Both the position numbers and the translations under genes were made by a program. 64,000 nucleotides of DNA, taken from positions 248,001 through 312,000 of the forward strand of contig NZ_JAPFQP010000002.1 in assembly GCF_026241225.1 (NCBI RefSeq). Direction: 5' to 3'. The notes beneath the pieces were generated by a model. It made no database searches. It saw only the letters and a list, made by a program, of their open reading frames with translations, and was not told the origin of the DNA. Shown in pieces: positions 35,724 through 45,475 of this stretch; the stretch's first letter is position 1; every line of letters begins with the position of its first letter. The DNA comes from Lentiprolixibacter aurantiacus. GTDB lineage: Bacteria > Bacteroidota > Bacteroidia > Flavobacteriales > Flavobacteriaceae.

Positions 35724-37001
35724 TTAAGTTGTATTGCCGGCTTTGCTGAAACCTAGGGAAGAAGGCAGTTCAAATATCTCCAGTCCAAAATACGGCACTG
35801 CAGAAATGAGATGGTCAAATATATCGGCCATTATAAATTCGTAATTCTGCCACCTCTTATCCTTGCTGAAAACATAGATCTCAAGTGGAATACCCTGGGG
35901 AGTTGGTGCTAGCTGCCTGGTCATCATAGTCATTTCCTTATTGACCGCCGTGTGGTTTTCCAGGTAAGTCTCCACATATTTGCGAAATACCCCAAGATTG
36001 GTCATGTTGCGCCCGTTTATCATCAGCGATTTATTGGCATTCTGCTCCTCATTGTACTTGTTGATCTTCTCGCTGCGATCTATCAGGTAGTTTTTGATCA
36101 GGTCTATTTCCTTAAGGTTTTCAATTTCCGATTCATTCAGAAAATGTACCGATTCCTGCTTCAGGATTAGAGCACGCTTGATACGCCTTCCGCCACTTTC
36201 CTGCATTCCCCTCCAGTTTTTGAAGGAATCGGCTATGAGTGCGTAGGTGGGTATGGTAGTAATGGTCTTGTCCCAGTTCTGCACCTTTACCGTTGCAAGG
36301 TTGATCTCGATAACGTCACCATCTGCGCCATACTTATCAAAACTGATCCAATCTCCAATTCGGACCATATCGTTAGCACTAACCTGAATGCTGGCCACAA
36401 GACCTAATATAGTATCCTTGAATATAAGTAAGACTACAGCCGATGCAGCACCTAAGGCAGTCAGGAATTTCCAAATGGTAGTATCTGTAATGATGGCAAA
36501 AATGGTCATGATCCCCGCCAGCCATGCAAATATCATAAACACCTGAATGAAGCTGTCAACAGGTTTGTCTTTAAAGCGAGGCAGGGTTTTAAGGTAGTCC
36601 TTGATACTCAGCAGTAGGCTTTTGGATATACGAATAACCAGTATTACCGCAACGATCAATACCGTTTTAGTGGAAATTGTTTGAGCGTATTCAAAATCCG
36701 TGAAGACCCAGGGCAGCAATTCGTAGATCAGCAGCAAAGGGACTATGTGCGCAAGCTTTCGAGGTACCCTGTTGGTAATCAGTATATCGTCGAAATTGGT
36801 CCTTGTAGAGCGCGCCATTCGCGTGGAAACCACCCGTAAAATACGCCAGAGGACAAAGTCGACCAGAAAAGCAATCAATAGCATTGCCATGAAAAGCGTT
36901 CCGAAGTTCAGGTATGCTGCAGTGGTATCAGGAATACCAAGGCCAACAAAATAATCGTACAGGCCGTGATTGGATTCAGGATTCATAATGTTCATTTTCA
37001 A
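35724..37001 (-). CDS. Mechanosensitive ion channel, MscS family (YbdG-like)
   Basis: A 425-residue membrane channel. It has about five hydrophobic spans (for example FMAMLLIAFLVDFVLW and VVILVIRISKSLLLS), then the MscS pore-lining and beta-domain region FLTALGAASAVVLLIFKDTILGLVASIQ and NDMVRIGDWI. The length and the C-terminal KNYLIDRSEKINKYNEE region resemble the YbdG/MscM subgroup. It opens under membrane tension to release solutes. ATG 37001 and ATG 36986 are alternative starts. Confidence 0.88.
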   Translation of the reverse strand: MKMNIMNPESNHGLYDYFVGLGIPDTTAAYLNFGTLFMAMLLIAFLVDFVLWRILRVVSTRMARSTRTNFDDILITNRVPRKLAHIVPLLLIYELLPWVFTDFEYAQTISTKTVLIVAVILVIRISKSLLLSIKDYLKTLPRFKDKPVDSFIQVFMIFAWLAGIMTIFAIITDTTIWKFLTALGAASAVVLLIFKDTILGLVASIQVSANDMVRIGDWISFDKYGADGDVIEINLATVKVQNWDKTITTIPTYALIADSFKNWRGMQESGGRRIKRALILKQESVHFLNESEIENLKEIDLIKNYLIDRSEKINKYNEEQNANKSLMINGRNMTNLGVFRKYVETYLENHTAVNKEMTMMTRQLAPTPQGIPLEIYVFSKDKRWQNYEFIMADIFDHLISAVPYFGLEIFELPSSLGFSKAGNTT

Positions 37002-37168
37002 TACAAAAATACGCCTTGTTAACCTATTTTCTCCATGAAAATGCCTTCACAGACTTAAACAATTCAAGTATACAGAAACCTTAACGGTAATAAGCCGGGT
37101 ATTCATGTTATCCTAACATTAATTATACCTTGTTATGATCTTCGTCATTGCGTTCGTTACATGGCTGG

Positions 37169-37717
37169 ATGACCTTTGCAGAAATTATCAATAAAATGCT
37201 CTGGATTACACTCGGCTTACTGGCCCTGATTGTTCTTTACGTCCTTTTTGTACCGCTGATCCTTTACATCGATACAGACGAAAGAAGGGCATACCTCCAG
37301 ATTAAAGGCCTGGCAAAGGCCAGTATTGAGGCTCATGAAACAGAATTGATCCGGATAAGGCTCGATACATTGTTTACGCATTTTTACTTCTATCCCATTA
37401 GAAAAATCTTTGAGTCTAAAGAGGGGGAAAAAACAAAAGCAAAGGACAAAAAAAGGAATAGATCAAAGAAAGACACCTCAGATTGGATGCGCTACGGGAA
37501 GATCGGCAGGAGATTACTACAATCCTTCCAGGTCCGGAAGTTCAGGGTGGCTATTGATACGGGCGACTGTATTCAGAATGCACGTTTGTTTCCTGTTGCG
37601 GCCTTTGTAGACCGGTATTTGTTTGATTTTCAAGTGAACTACCAGGATCGTAATTATCTAGGTGTACACCTGGCAAACAGACCAGTAAACATTTTAAAAG
37701 CATTTATTAACCCATAA
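37169..37717 (+). CDS. YtfI-like (DUF2953-like) membrane-anchored protein
   Basis: A 182-residue protein with one N-terminal membrane anchor (MLWITLGLLALIVLYVLFVP), a Lys-rich linker (KTKAKDKKRNRSKK) and a C-terminal domain with LLQSFQVRKFRVAIDTGDC. The anchor, the KFRVAIDTGD strand and the next gene match the Bacillus ytfI-ytfJ pair; similarity is clearest in organisation and I hold the family call loosely. ATG 37169 is preferred; ATG 37196 is possible. A TTG 21 nt further upstream also stays in frame. Only 10 nt separate it from the next gene. Confidence 0.55.
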   Translation: MTFAEIINKMLWITLGLLALIVLYVLFVPLILYIDTDERRAYLQIKGLAKASIEAHETELIRIRLDTLFTHFYFYPIRKIFESKEGEKTKAKDKKRNRSKKDTSDWMRYGKIGRRLLQSFQVRKFRVAIDTGDCIQNARLFPVAAFVDRYLFDFQVNYQDRNYLGVHLANRPVNILKAFINP

Positions 37718-37727
37718 AAAATTTATA

Positions 37728-38096
37728 ATGGAATTACACTTTGAAGAATTGTTGACCAGAATCACAGACTTTATGAAAACCGAGGCCAAAACTGAAACAG
37801 TTGTTGGCGAACCTTTTGAGTTGGGAGCATTTAAATGTGTACCGGTAATTAAAGTAGGAATGGGATTTGGATCCGGAGGAGGTGAAGGAACTGAAGCCAA
37901 AACCCGAAAAGGAGAAGGCCTTGGTGCCGGAGCCGGAATGGGTATAGAGCCTATTGGATTCCTGGTGACCAAAGGGGATGAAATTTCCTTCCTGGAAGCC
38001 GGGAAAGCACATGGCCTTGCAGCCGCTTTTGAAAAAGTACCCGAATTGATCGATAAGTTCTGGGAATCACGCAAAAAAGAAGAAGAACTGGTATAG
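37728..38096 (+). CDS. GerW/YtfJ-family protein
   Basis: A 122-residue protein. The GerW/YtfJ core is visible: VVGEPFELGAFKCVPVIKVG, a Gly-rich segment (MGFGSGGGEG, GLGAGAGMGIEP) and IGFLVTKGDEISFLEAG. In Bacillus this family is needed for spore germination, but homologues occur in many non-sporulating bacteria with unknown role. It is encoded directly after the YtfI-like gene and before a stem-loop terminator, so the pair is a unit. Confidence 0.85.
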   Translation: MELHFEELLTRITDFMKTEAKTETVVGEPFELGAFKCVPVIKVGMGFGSGGGEGTEAKTRKGEGLGAGAGMGIEPIGFLVTKGDEISFLEAGKAHGLAAAFEKVPELIDKFWESRKKEEELV

Positions 38097-38129
38097 CCTA
38101 CTAGTTATTCAAAGCCAATTTGATTGGTG

Positions 38130-38178
38130 ACTGAGTGGGGCCGGCTAAGCTGAGTGTTATGGCCCTGCTCAGTTTTTG
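38130..38178 (+). terminator. Terminator of the YtfI-YtfJ-like pair
   Basis: The arms at 38130-38142 and 38161-38173 form a 13-bp stem with two mismatches, followed by a run of five T. Confidence 0.6.
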
Positions 38179-38241
38179 TATTTGGAAGAATATTGCAATT
38201 CTGGCAAATTCTCGCTACTTTTTAACAAACGATATTAACCC

Positions 38242-38994
38242 ATGGACCTGAAAGGACAATGTATACTGCTTACAGGGGCTTCCCGGGGTATAGGTGCTGC
38301 TATTGCACGTGACTTGTTAAAGAAGGGAGCTACAGTTGCACTGCATTACAATAGAAACCCGGAATCGGTAAAACAACTGGAGTCCAAGTATCCCGATAAT
38401 ACGAGGGGGTTTAAAGCCAACCTGGAATTTCCTGAAGACACTATCCGGCTTGTAAAGGAAGTAATCAATACCATGGGGCCAGTGCATAGTATCATCCTTA
38501 ATGCAGGGGTCTTTATCCCTCATCCGGTTGACCTGCCCGAAGAAGAATGGCTTGATATTTGGCGTAAGATCATTGCTATAAACCTGGAATCCTGTGGACT
38601 TATGACAAAAATGGGAATCGCACATTTCCGGGATAATGGAGGGGGCCGGTTTATTTATATAGGAAGCAGGGCAGCTTTCCGGGGAGAAACCCAGGAGTAT
38701 CTTGCCTATGCTGCATCTAAGGGCGGACTAACTTCTCTGGCGCGTTCGGTGGCCAGGTCATTTGGCAAGGACAATATTAAGTCTTTCGTAGTGGCTCCTG
38801 GTTTTACCCGTACTGAAATGGCCGAGGAATTCATTGCCAAATACGGGGAGGAAAAAGTATTAAAGGAAATCGCACTTCCGGAACTGACCAGACCAGAGGA
38901 TATTGCACCTCTGGTAGCCCTAATGTGTTCCGGTCAAATGGACCATGCAACGGGGACTACCATTGATGTCAATGCCGGGAGCCATATCCGGTAA
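38242..38994 (+). CDS. SDR family oxidoreductase (FabG-like)
   Basis: A 250-residue classical short-chain dehydrogenase. It has the cofactor loop TGASRGIGAAIA (12-23), NAGV, and the catalytic Ser (IGSRAAF), Tyr and Lys (YAASKGG); the C-terminal ATGTTIDVNAGSHIR is typical. The Arg after the loop and HYNRNPE favour NADPH. The substrate may be a 3-oxoacyl chain or another keto compound; no fatty-acid genes are nearby. Confidence 0.88.
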   Translation: MDLKGQCILLTGASRGIGAAIARDLLKKGATVALHYNRNPESVKQLESKYPDNTRGFKANLEFPEDTIRLVKEVINTMGPVHSIILNAGVFIPHPVDLPEEEWLDIWRKIIAINLESCGLMTKMGIAHFRDNGGGRFIYIGSRAAFRGETQEYLAYAASKGGLTSLARSVARSFGKDNIKSFVVAPGFTRTEMAEEFIAKYGEEKVLKEIALPELTRPEDIAPLVALMCSGQMDHATGTTIDVNAGSHIR

Positions 38995-39023
38995 ATAGCC
39001 TGCTAAAAGCTCGGAATTCCATA

Positions 39024-39054
39024 TTGACAAATCCCCTTATATATGGTATCTTCG
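39024..39054 (+). promoter_or_regulatory. Promoter of the S9 peptidase gene
   Basis: TTGAC (-33 element, TTG at 39024-39026), a 20-nt spacer and TATCTTCG (39047-39054) give the Bacteroidota promoter layout with one mismatch in the -7 box. This explains the in-frame TTG at 39024 as a promoter element, not a start codon. Confidence 0.6.
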
Positions 39055-39077
39055 ACCGACTTTCTAAAATCCAATTC

Positions 39078-41867
39078 ATGAGATATTCTATTCTTACCGC
39101 AGTAATGTTTTGCGTTACTGCAATAACTGCGCAAAAGAAAATTCTGGATCACGGCGATTTTGATATCTGGAATACCATAGAAAATGAAACCATAAGTACT
39201 GACGGTGCCTACGTGATGTATGATCTGGAACGAGGGGAAGCAGACCATTTCCTCAAACTCCGGAATACAAATGGCAATCTCATATTTTCCTATGACAGGG
39301 CTGAAGGCGGTGTTTTTACCTACGATTCAAAATATGCAATTTTTAAAATTAAGGCGTGGAAAGACAGCGTGATAGAAATGAAGAGGCGAAAAGTCAAGAA
39401 AAACAAGCTTCCTAAAGACAGCATCGGCATTTATCATATTGAGACCGGTAAACTGCAAAAGATTGCCGGACTTAAATCCATGAAGCTCCCTGAAAAATGG
39501 TCGGGTTTTCTGGCCTATCAGATTGAAACTTCCCCGAATAAGGAGAAATCAAAGGATACCACCTCCAATAAGAAATCCAAAGCAATTAAGAAAGAAAGCA
39601 AGAAAAATGGCTACCACTTGATATTGCGTGAGCTCGCTACAGCTCAACAGGACACCTTCAAATTTGTTACCGATTATTCCTTTGCCAGGAAAGGCCGCGT
39701 ACTCGCGTTCACAACAACAGGAAAGAATAAGGAAGATGACGCAGGGGTATATGTACTGGACCTGCAAACCCGATCCCTGAAAAAGGTTCATCAAGCCAAA
39801 AAAGCCAAATATAGTCAGCTAGCGCTGAGCGAATCCGGAAGCAAACTGGGGTTCATTGTAGATCCGGATACCACCAAGGCACAGGTAAGGCCTACGGAAT
39901 TATACTTCTGGAACAAGGGGATGCAAATGGCAGAGGCTTTAATTGATAAGGCAACCTCCATTAATAGCCTGAGGCCTTCTTCCTATGCCAGCATAGACTT
40001 TTCAAAAGACGAGAGCAAGATGTTCTTTGGCCTTGCCAAGCCTAAGGTTATCAGGGATACTTCACTTTTAAAGGAAGAGATTGTCAACGTAGAGGTGTGG
40101 ACTTATGATGAACCACGGCTTTATACGGTACAGGAAATGCAGTTAAAAAATGACACCGTGAAGGCTTACACTTCAATTGTGCATCTTGATAAGGATAACA
40201 CAATAATGCAGCTGGCCAATATGGATTATCCCGAAATACAGATGACTGAGGACATGAATTCTAATTTTGCCCTGGTTAGCAATGGGGAGCCCTATATGCT
40301 GGAGTCTCAATGGACGGGAAGGCGCGCGAGGGATTATGCTGTTATGAATGTAAATACAGGACAAACAGAGGAAGTAGCAAAAAAGCTAAGCGGCAGGGTT
40401 AGGCTTAATCCAGACGGAAATTTTGTGTATGGCTATGATAGCATGGACCGCAGCTGGTTCATTTATTCAATGGCAACTAATGAATACAAGCCCCTTACCA
40501 AAGGCAAGGTATTCTATAATGAACGCCACGATTCCCCCAGTCAACCATCTCCTTATGGTGTAGCCGGATGGACAAAGGATAACAGGCATCTGCTGATCTA
40601 CGACCGTTATGATATCTGGGCTTTTGACCCCAACACAGGTAACTCGGAAAGGCTTACCCGGGGAAGGGAAAATAGGATAGTATATCGCTATCTGGATTTG
40701 GATAGGGAAGAAGAATACATCGATACCAAAGAAAACTGGCTGCTGTCTATGTTTGATGAAAAGGACAAGAGCAGTGGGTATGCTTCCTTCAATTTCCGGA
40801 GGAAGAAGTTAAACACACTCCTCTCCGGCCCATACCGCTATTCAACTCCGGTGAAAGCAGAGAAAGCAGATCAGCTTCTCTTTACCCGTCAGTCTTTCCA
40901 GGAGTTTCCAGACCTCAGGACTGCTCGTTTAAACTTCAAGAATCAGAAGAAAATCAGCAATGCGAATCCCCAGCAGGCAGAATACAACTGGGGTACAATA
41001 GAAAAGTTCACCTGGACTTCCCTGGACGGGATTGAGCTGGAAGGGATGCTTGTAAAGCCAGAAAATTTCGATCCCAACAAGAAGTACCCTATGATTGTCA
41101 ACTTCTACGAAAAAAGCGCAGATGGCCTTCACAGGCACAGGGCACCATCACCGGGCAGGTCTACCATCAACTACAGCTTTTACGCGAGCAGAGGGTATCT
41201 TATTTTCAATCCGGATGTGCATTATCGTATAGGATATCCTGGCGAAAGTGCCTTTAATTGTGTGATTCCGGGAGTAACAGCCCTGATAGAAAAAGGATTC
41301 GTGGATAAGGATAATATAGGCGTACAGGGCCATAGCTGGGGGGGCTATCAGATAGCTTACCTGGTAACTAAAACAGACATCTTCAAGGCAGCAGAATCCG
41401 GAGCACCTGTTCCGAACATGATCAGTGCCTATGGTGGTATTCGCTGGTGGACCGGCCTTAGCAGGCAGTTCCAGTATGAGTACACCCAGAGCAGGATAGG
41501 AGGAACCCCATGGGAATATCCTGCCCGTTTTATTGAAAATTCTCCAATATTTAACATAGACAAGATAAACACCCCATTGTTGATTATGCATAACGATGCC
41601 GACGGACATGTGCCGTGGTACCAGGGGATAGAATTCTTCGTAAGCCTGAGGCGCTTGGGCAAGCCTTCCTGGTTCCTTAATTATAACGGAGAACCCCACT
41701 GGCCGCTAAAACGCCAAAACCGTGTGGATTTCAATATCCGCATGGCCCAGTTCTTTGACTACTATTTGAAAGGCGCTCCTATGCCAGCCTGGATGGACAG
41801 GGGGGTACCGGCAATGGAAAAGGGTATCAATCTGGGTTATGAGCTCTTATCCGGAGACAGGGAATAG
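39078..41867 (+). CDS. Exported S9 family prolyl-oligopeptidase-like peptidase
   Basis: A 929-residue protein with a signal peptide (MRYSILTAVMFCVTAITAQ). A long beta-propeller-like N-terminal part is followed by the alpha/beta-hydrolase domain with nucleophile GHSWGGYQ (Ser about 753), the Asp in HNDADGHVP and the His in GEPHWP (about 874). The triad is complete. The start at ATG 39078 is set by the signal peptide and by the promoter upstream. It probably trims oligopeptides in the periplasm. A strong hairpin ends the transcript. Confidence 0.92.
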   Translation: MRYSILTAVMFCVTAITAQKKILDHGDFDIWNTIENETISTDGAYVMYDLERGEADHFLKLRNTNGNLIFSYDRAEGGVFTYDSKYAIFKIKAWKDSVIEMKRRKVKKNKLPKDSIGIYHIETGKLQKIAGLKSMKLPEKWSGFLAYQIETSPNKEKSKDTTSNKKSKAIKKESKKNGYHLILRELATAQQDTFKFVTDYSFARKGRVLAFTTTGKNKEDDAGVYVLDLQTRSLKKVHQAKKAKYSQLALSESGSKLGFIVDPDTTKAQVRPTELYFWNKGMQMAEALIDKATSINSLRPSSYASIDFSKDESKMFFGLAKPKVIRDTSLLKEEIVNVEVWTYDEPRLYTVQEMQLKNDTVKAYTSIVHLDKDNTIMQLANMDYPEIQMTEDMNSNFALVSNGEPYMLESQWTGRRARDYAVMNVNTGQTEEVAKKLSGRVRLNPDGNFVYGYDSMDRSWFIYSMATNEYKPLTKGKVFYNERHDSPSQPSPYGVAGWTKDNRHLLIYDRYDIWAFDPNTGNSERLTRGRENRIVYRYLDLDREEEYIDTKENWLLSMFDEKDKSSGYASFNFRRKKLNTLLSGPYRYSTPVKAEKADQLLFTRQSFQEFPDLRTARLNFKNQKKISNANPQQAEYNWGTIEKFTWTSLDGIELEGMLVKPENFDPNKKYPMIVNFYEKSADGLHRHRAPSPGRSTINYSFYASRGYLIFNPDVHYRIGYPGESAFNCVIPGVTALIEKGFVDKDNIGVQGHSWGGYQIAYLVTKTDIFKAAESGAPVPNMISAYGGIRWWTGLSRQFQYEYTQSRIGGTPWEYPARFIENSPIFNIDKINTPLLIMHNDADGHVPWYQGIEFFVSLRRLGKPSWFLNYNGEPHWPLKRQNRVDFNIRMAQFFDYYLKGAPMPAWMDRGVPAMEKGINLGYELLSGDRE

Positions 41868-41902
41868 GCTTCGGAATTCTATTAAGAGTATTCTTACATT
41901 TT

Positions 41903-41931
41903 AAAAGGGGTGATATCACCCCTCTTTTTTG
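41903..41931 (+). terminator. Terminator of the S9 peptidase gene
   Basis: AGGGGTGATATCACCCCT (41906-41923) is a perfect 18-nt palindrome preceded by AAA and followed by CTTTTTT. Confidence 0.8.
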
Positions 41932-42093
41932 TTGATTTCATTATCCGAAAAATAATCCTGTACCTTGGGACAGTTTTAAGGCACTTTCATCCTTTTTTGG
42001 TTGATCATTACTATCAAAGCCTCGTACTTAACCCATTACTATTTCCTGTGTAGGGAAACCTGTTAAACACGTAATCAACCTAAACTATTTAAA

Positions 42094-43014
42094 ATGAAAA
42101 AATTATTTCTTTTTGCCTGCCTGATGGGTATGGCAGCTTCCTTTGGACAAACCAAGAAAAACGGAACTATCTTTCAGGAGCACCCTGCAATCACTACGGT
42201 TAACTCGATGACTGAGGCCTTTGTGGCCGGCGACAGTGAAAAAGTGGGAAGCTACCTGCATGAAGATTTCAGGGGATACAATGGTTCTGATCCCAACAAA
42301 GATGCGGAAGGCAGTACAAAAGAGCAGTTTATGAACCAGGTTAATTTCTGGAAAAACAATATTTCCTACCTGAGCATTGAGCCATCACCTGGTGCTTACC
42401 CGGATGCCTTAGAATATAAAGATGGACAAATATGGGTGCAGACCTGGAACCATCTGCGTGGAGTACACAATACTACTGGAGTAAAAATAGACGTTCCAGT
42501 CCACCGTATGTATCGTTTTAAAGACGGAAAAATAGATATGATGGTGAGCTACCACAACGAACGTGTCTATTGGGAGATTGGCCAGAGTTTTGAGGATAGG
42601 GAGAACGGCACTATTTATAACCATCACGACAATATCAACAGCGTAAGGAGGCTTATGCATGCCTTTGAGCACGGTGATATGGAGACTGCCTACAGTTTTT
42701 TTGATGAGAACTGCAGATTTAATAACCTGGAAATGGCAAGAGGTGAAAGCCTTTCTCTGGACGAAGTAAAGAGCCGCAACCAGGAAATGATGGATAATTT
42801 TGAAATCAACAGCATAGACGTTGTAGGTTATCCGGATTACCTGGAGTATGATCTAAGGGATGGCAAAACCGTACAAAGCTGGTGGAATATCCGCTTAACG
42901 AGGAAATCTGACAAAAAGAAAATCGTTATGCCTGCCCTTTACATACATGATTTTAATGATGACGGCAAGATCATAAGGTCAAGTGCGTACGTAAGCTCAA
43001 AGTGGTTGGATTAG
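42094..43014 (+). CDS. Exported protein with two NTF2/SnoaL-like domains
   Basis: A 306-residue protein with a signal peptide (cleavage near SFGQ). Two tandem NTF2-like units are visible: TTVNSMTEAFVAGDSEKVGSYLHEDF and NSVRRLMHAFEHGDMETAYSFF, each followed by a W-rich strand (VQTWNHLRG; VQSWWNIRL) and a D-G-K-I turn. The repeat implies an internal duplication. No catalytic residues can be assigned; the fold usually binds small ligands. It ends at a hairpin shared with the convergent permease gene. Confidence 0.78.
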   Translation: MKKLFLFACLMGMAASFGQTKKNGTIFQEHPAITTVNSMTEAFVAGDSEKVGSYLHEDFRGYNGSDPNKDAEGSTKEQFMNQVNFWKNNISYLSIEPSPGAYPDALEYKDGQIWVQTWNHLRGVHNTTGVKIDVPVHRMYRFKDGKIDMMVSYHNERVYWEIGQSFEDRENGTIYNHHDNINSVRRLMHAFEHGDMETAYSFFDENCRFNNLEMARGESLSLDEVKSRNQEMMDNFEINSIDVVGYPDYLEYDLRDGKTVQSWWNIRLTRKSDKKKIVMPALYIHDFNDDGKIIRSSAYVSSKWLD

Positions 43015-43035
43015 CATTTTTAAGGAAATCACTAT

Positions 43036-43066
43036 AAAAGGGGGTGTCCATGACATCCCTTTTTTT
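43036..43066. terminator. Hairpin between convergent NTF2-like and permease genes
   Basis: AAAGGGGGTGTC pairs with GACATCCCTTT, with one bulge and a G-T pair, and is followed by a T-tract on the plus strand. The permease stop codon lies at its right edge. Confidence 0.55.
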
Positions 43067-45257
43067 ATGCCAGTATACTTTCATGCCCCGAATCCTTTAC
43101 GAACAGGCAGGAGCTACCAGTCTTTTCAGTCATTTCCTGAACGAACTCAAATCTAAGGTCTCCATCCATTCCAAATATATTGAGGTCTGCCGGCGGGGCT
43201 TTGGATACCACCGAATGAAAATCTTCTACATAAACTGCAGTAAGTGTTTGCGGCAACCGTGCCAGGCTAATCAGCGAATCCAGGAATTCCCGTGCATTTT
43301 GTTCTTCCTGGGGATCCCTGATGGCAATAATCAACCGAATAGTGGCCTGCCAGTTGCGCTTCAGCTTGTAGGCAATTAAAGTAGATAAGTCAAGGTTGCC
43401 AATATCCCAGCCCAGGTTCCAGTTGTTGCTGCGATCACTTACCCACACGTTGATCATGTTGCGTTTTCCAAGAAGAGCCGTGGGGTGTGCGGAATATAAC
43501 AAAACACCGATCTCAAGGCGAATGCATTCCCGGATAACAGGACGAATCTCGGTTTCATAGTTATCGTGTTGCTGCAGGTTCAGGAAAACTATGTTGGGTT
43601 TAAAGAAAGCCCCACGGAGGGCCTGGTTGCCATAATTTACTCCCTGAGCAAAATCTTCACTGTGAATGATGGTCCATGAAGAAAACACTCCCTGATTGCG
43701 AAAGGCCTCGGATAATGTATCCAGATCCTGTACAAGGGGAGAATTTTCCACGAAGGGTTCAATGCCCAGCAACTTGATGGAACCTTTGGGACGTGCAATA
43801 TTTCTCAGAAACTGGAAATTACCCTTAGCTCCATGAATATCCCGGATAGGTACCATAAGGTTAGGTTTCCACGCACGTTGCTGCATGCTTTTCATACCCC
43901 AGGTATGCTTTGCAGCCCATTCTGCAAAGGAAACAAACAGACCGGAACGTACATCTTCAAAAGGAGTTTCAATATTTGCCCGTGAAAGGAACCAGTAGAC
44001 TATAAAAACAATACTGAAAGAGGCCAGGCTTATGGTGGGGTTGATGATGAACATGGCGAGAACAGATGAGACCAGTCCTACCCAGGGAATCCAGCGATTT
44101 ACCTTAAAGATGGGTCTGTAGCTGATAAGACCCAGGTTTTGTTCAATTATAACCACAATATTGATCATAGCATAGGTGATCAGGAAAAACAAGGTTACCA
44201 AAGGAGCCACGGCATTTAGGTCGCGCAACAGCATGGTAATAAAGATCATGATACCAGTAACGATCATAGCATTCCGGGGCTGTCCGTTTGCACTGGTTCC
44301 CGCCAGGAATTTTCCATAGGGCAGCACCCGGTGTTCTCCCATGGCATAAAGAATGCGAGATGAACCGATGATGGAGGCCAGGGCAGAGGAGAATGTTGCG
44401 CCAAGGATTCCCGCAATAACCAGGGGTCCAAAATAAGCCTTGTCTATCAGAATATTGTAGTTGGATATAAGTTCTGCCTCACTTGCACTTCGGGCGATCC
44501 AGAAGGCCAGGAGAATATAGATCACAAAGCTCACCCCGATTGCCCACAAGGTTCCAACGGGAATACTTTTTCGGGGTTCCTTTAATTCACCGGACATATT
44601 AGCCCCTGCCATAATACCTGTCGATGCCGGGAAGAACACTGCAAATACCAACCAGAAGTTGCTTCCGCCGAAATTGTTTTCGGGCGAGCCCTTAAAGGTT
44701 CCCCATTTCAAGGCTTCATCGGTAGGGATGTACATTGAACCGTAATAGGCAGCCATCACGATCGAGATCAGGGACAGGATGATAATACCCATAATAATGT
44801 ATTGGGTCTTAATAGCCAGGTCCGCACTGATATAGGCAATACCGATCAGCACGGTAAAGACTATGATATCCACAAGGAAGGGATTGTGATCCGGAAATAT
44901 GCCTAGCCAGCCTTCCCTGAAACCAAAAATATACATGGTTACCGCCAGGCCTTGAGACACATACCTGGGAATGCCCAAACTTCCACCCACCTCGAGTCCC
45001 AGTGCCTGGGAGATAATCGCATAAGCACCTCCGGCACCGATGCGGATATTCGTGGTAATCGCACTCATGGACAAAGCGGTGGTAAGCGTGATAAGAAAAG
45101 ATATAGCAATAATGAGCCATGCTCCTAAAAGTCCTGCATTGCCAACTACCCATCCCATACGCAGGTACATGATCACGCCGAGTATGGTGAGCAGAGTAGG
45201 GGTAAATACCCCACCAAAGGTGCCAAATTTTTTTAGGTTGTTGGTTGGATTTGCCAT
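43065..45257 (-). CDS. SLC12/APC-superfamily permease (cation-chloride cotransporter-like)
   Basis: A 730-residue permease. The opening GTFGGVFTPTLLTILGVIMYLRMGW is the cation-chloride cotransporter signature. About 12 membrane spans follow in the first 430 residues, including the unwound-helix motif SSALASIIGSSRILYAM. A C-terminal cytosolic domain of about 290 residues resembles the SLC12 tail. The transported ion or amino acid is uncertain. I use ATG 45257; a TTG two codons upstream is possible. Confidence 0.85.
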   Translation of the reverse strand: MANPTNNLKKFGTFGGVFTPTLLTILGVIMYLRMGWVVGNAGLLGAWLIIAISFLITLTTALSMSAITTNIRIGAGGAYAIISQALGLEVGGSLGIPRYVSQGLAVTMYIFGFREGWLGIFPDHNPFLVDIIVFTVLIGIAYISADLAIKTQYIIMGIIILSLISIVMAAYYGSMYIPTDEALKWGTFKGSPENNFGGSNFWLVFAVFFPASTGIMAGANMSGELKEPRKSIPVGTLWAIGVSFVIYILLAFWIARSASEAELISNYNILIDKAYFGPLVIAGILGATFSSALASIIGSSRILYAMGEHRVLPYGKFLAGTSANGQPRNAMIVTGIMIFITMLLRDLNAVAPLVTLFFLITYAMINIVVIIEQNLGLISYRPIFKVNRWIPWVGLVSSVLAMFIINPTISLASFSIVFIVYWFLSRANIETPFEDVRSGLFVSFAEWAAKHTWGMKSMQQRAWKPNLMVPIRDIHGAKGNFQFLRNIARPKGSIKLLGIEPFVENSPLVQDLDTLSEAFRNQGVFSSWTIIHSEDFAQGVNYGNQALRGAFFKPNIVFLNLQQHDNYETEIRPVIRECIRLEIGVLLYSAHPTALLGKRNMINVWVSDRSNNWNLGWDIGNLDLSTLIAYKLKRNWQATIRLIIAIRDPQEEQNAREFLDSLISLARLPQTLTAVYVEDFHSVVSKAPPADLNIFGMDGDLRFEFVQEMTEKTGSSCLFVKDSGHESILA

Positions 45258-45355
45258 GCTCAAGTTAAAGCTAGAAAAAAAATGTGAAATCCTGCCATCT
45301 TGGAAAAAATGAAAGTAATGTCTGACAAATAAGTCCCGGGTACAATAGCTTATAT

Positions 45356-45367
45356 GCAGTTCATCGA
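45356..45367 (+). promoter_or_regulatory. Repeated 12-mer (copy A) upstream of the DUF4382 gene
   Basis: GCAGTTCATCGA is followed by a run of A. It is nearly identical to two copies at 46551 and 46598. Its distance to the DUF4382 ATG is 108 nt. It may be a binding site for a transcription factor shared by the two intergenic regions. Confidence 0.4.
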
Positions 45368-45475
45368 AAAAACCGCATCTTATTTCTAATAAAGCAGGGT
45401 AATAATGATCTTAGAGGCTTGTATTACACGTATAACTAATATGTTACGATAATCAATCTTGTAAATTGGATAAAT

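Noticed and set aside
39024-39077. In-frame TTG extension of the S9 peptidase gene
   Set aside because: The TTG coincides with the -33 element of a good promoter, and ATG 39078 begins a clean signal peptide.
41148-41699. Minus-strand open frame opposite the S9 catalytic domain
   Set aside because: The plus strand encodes an intact catalytic domain; the antisense translation shows no motif.
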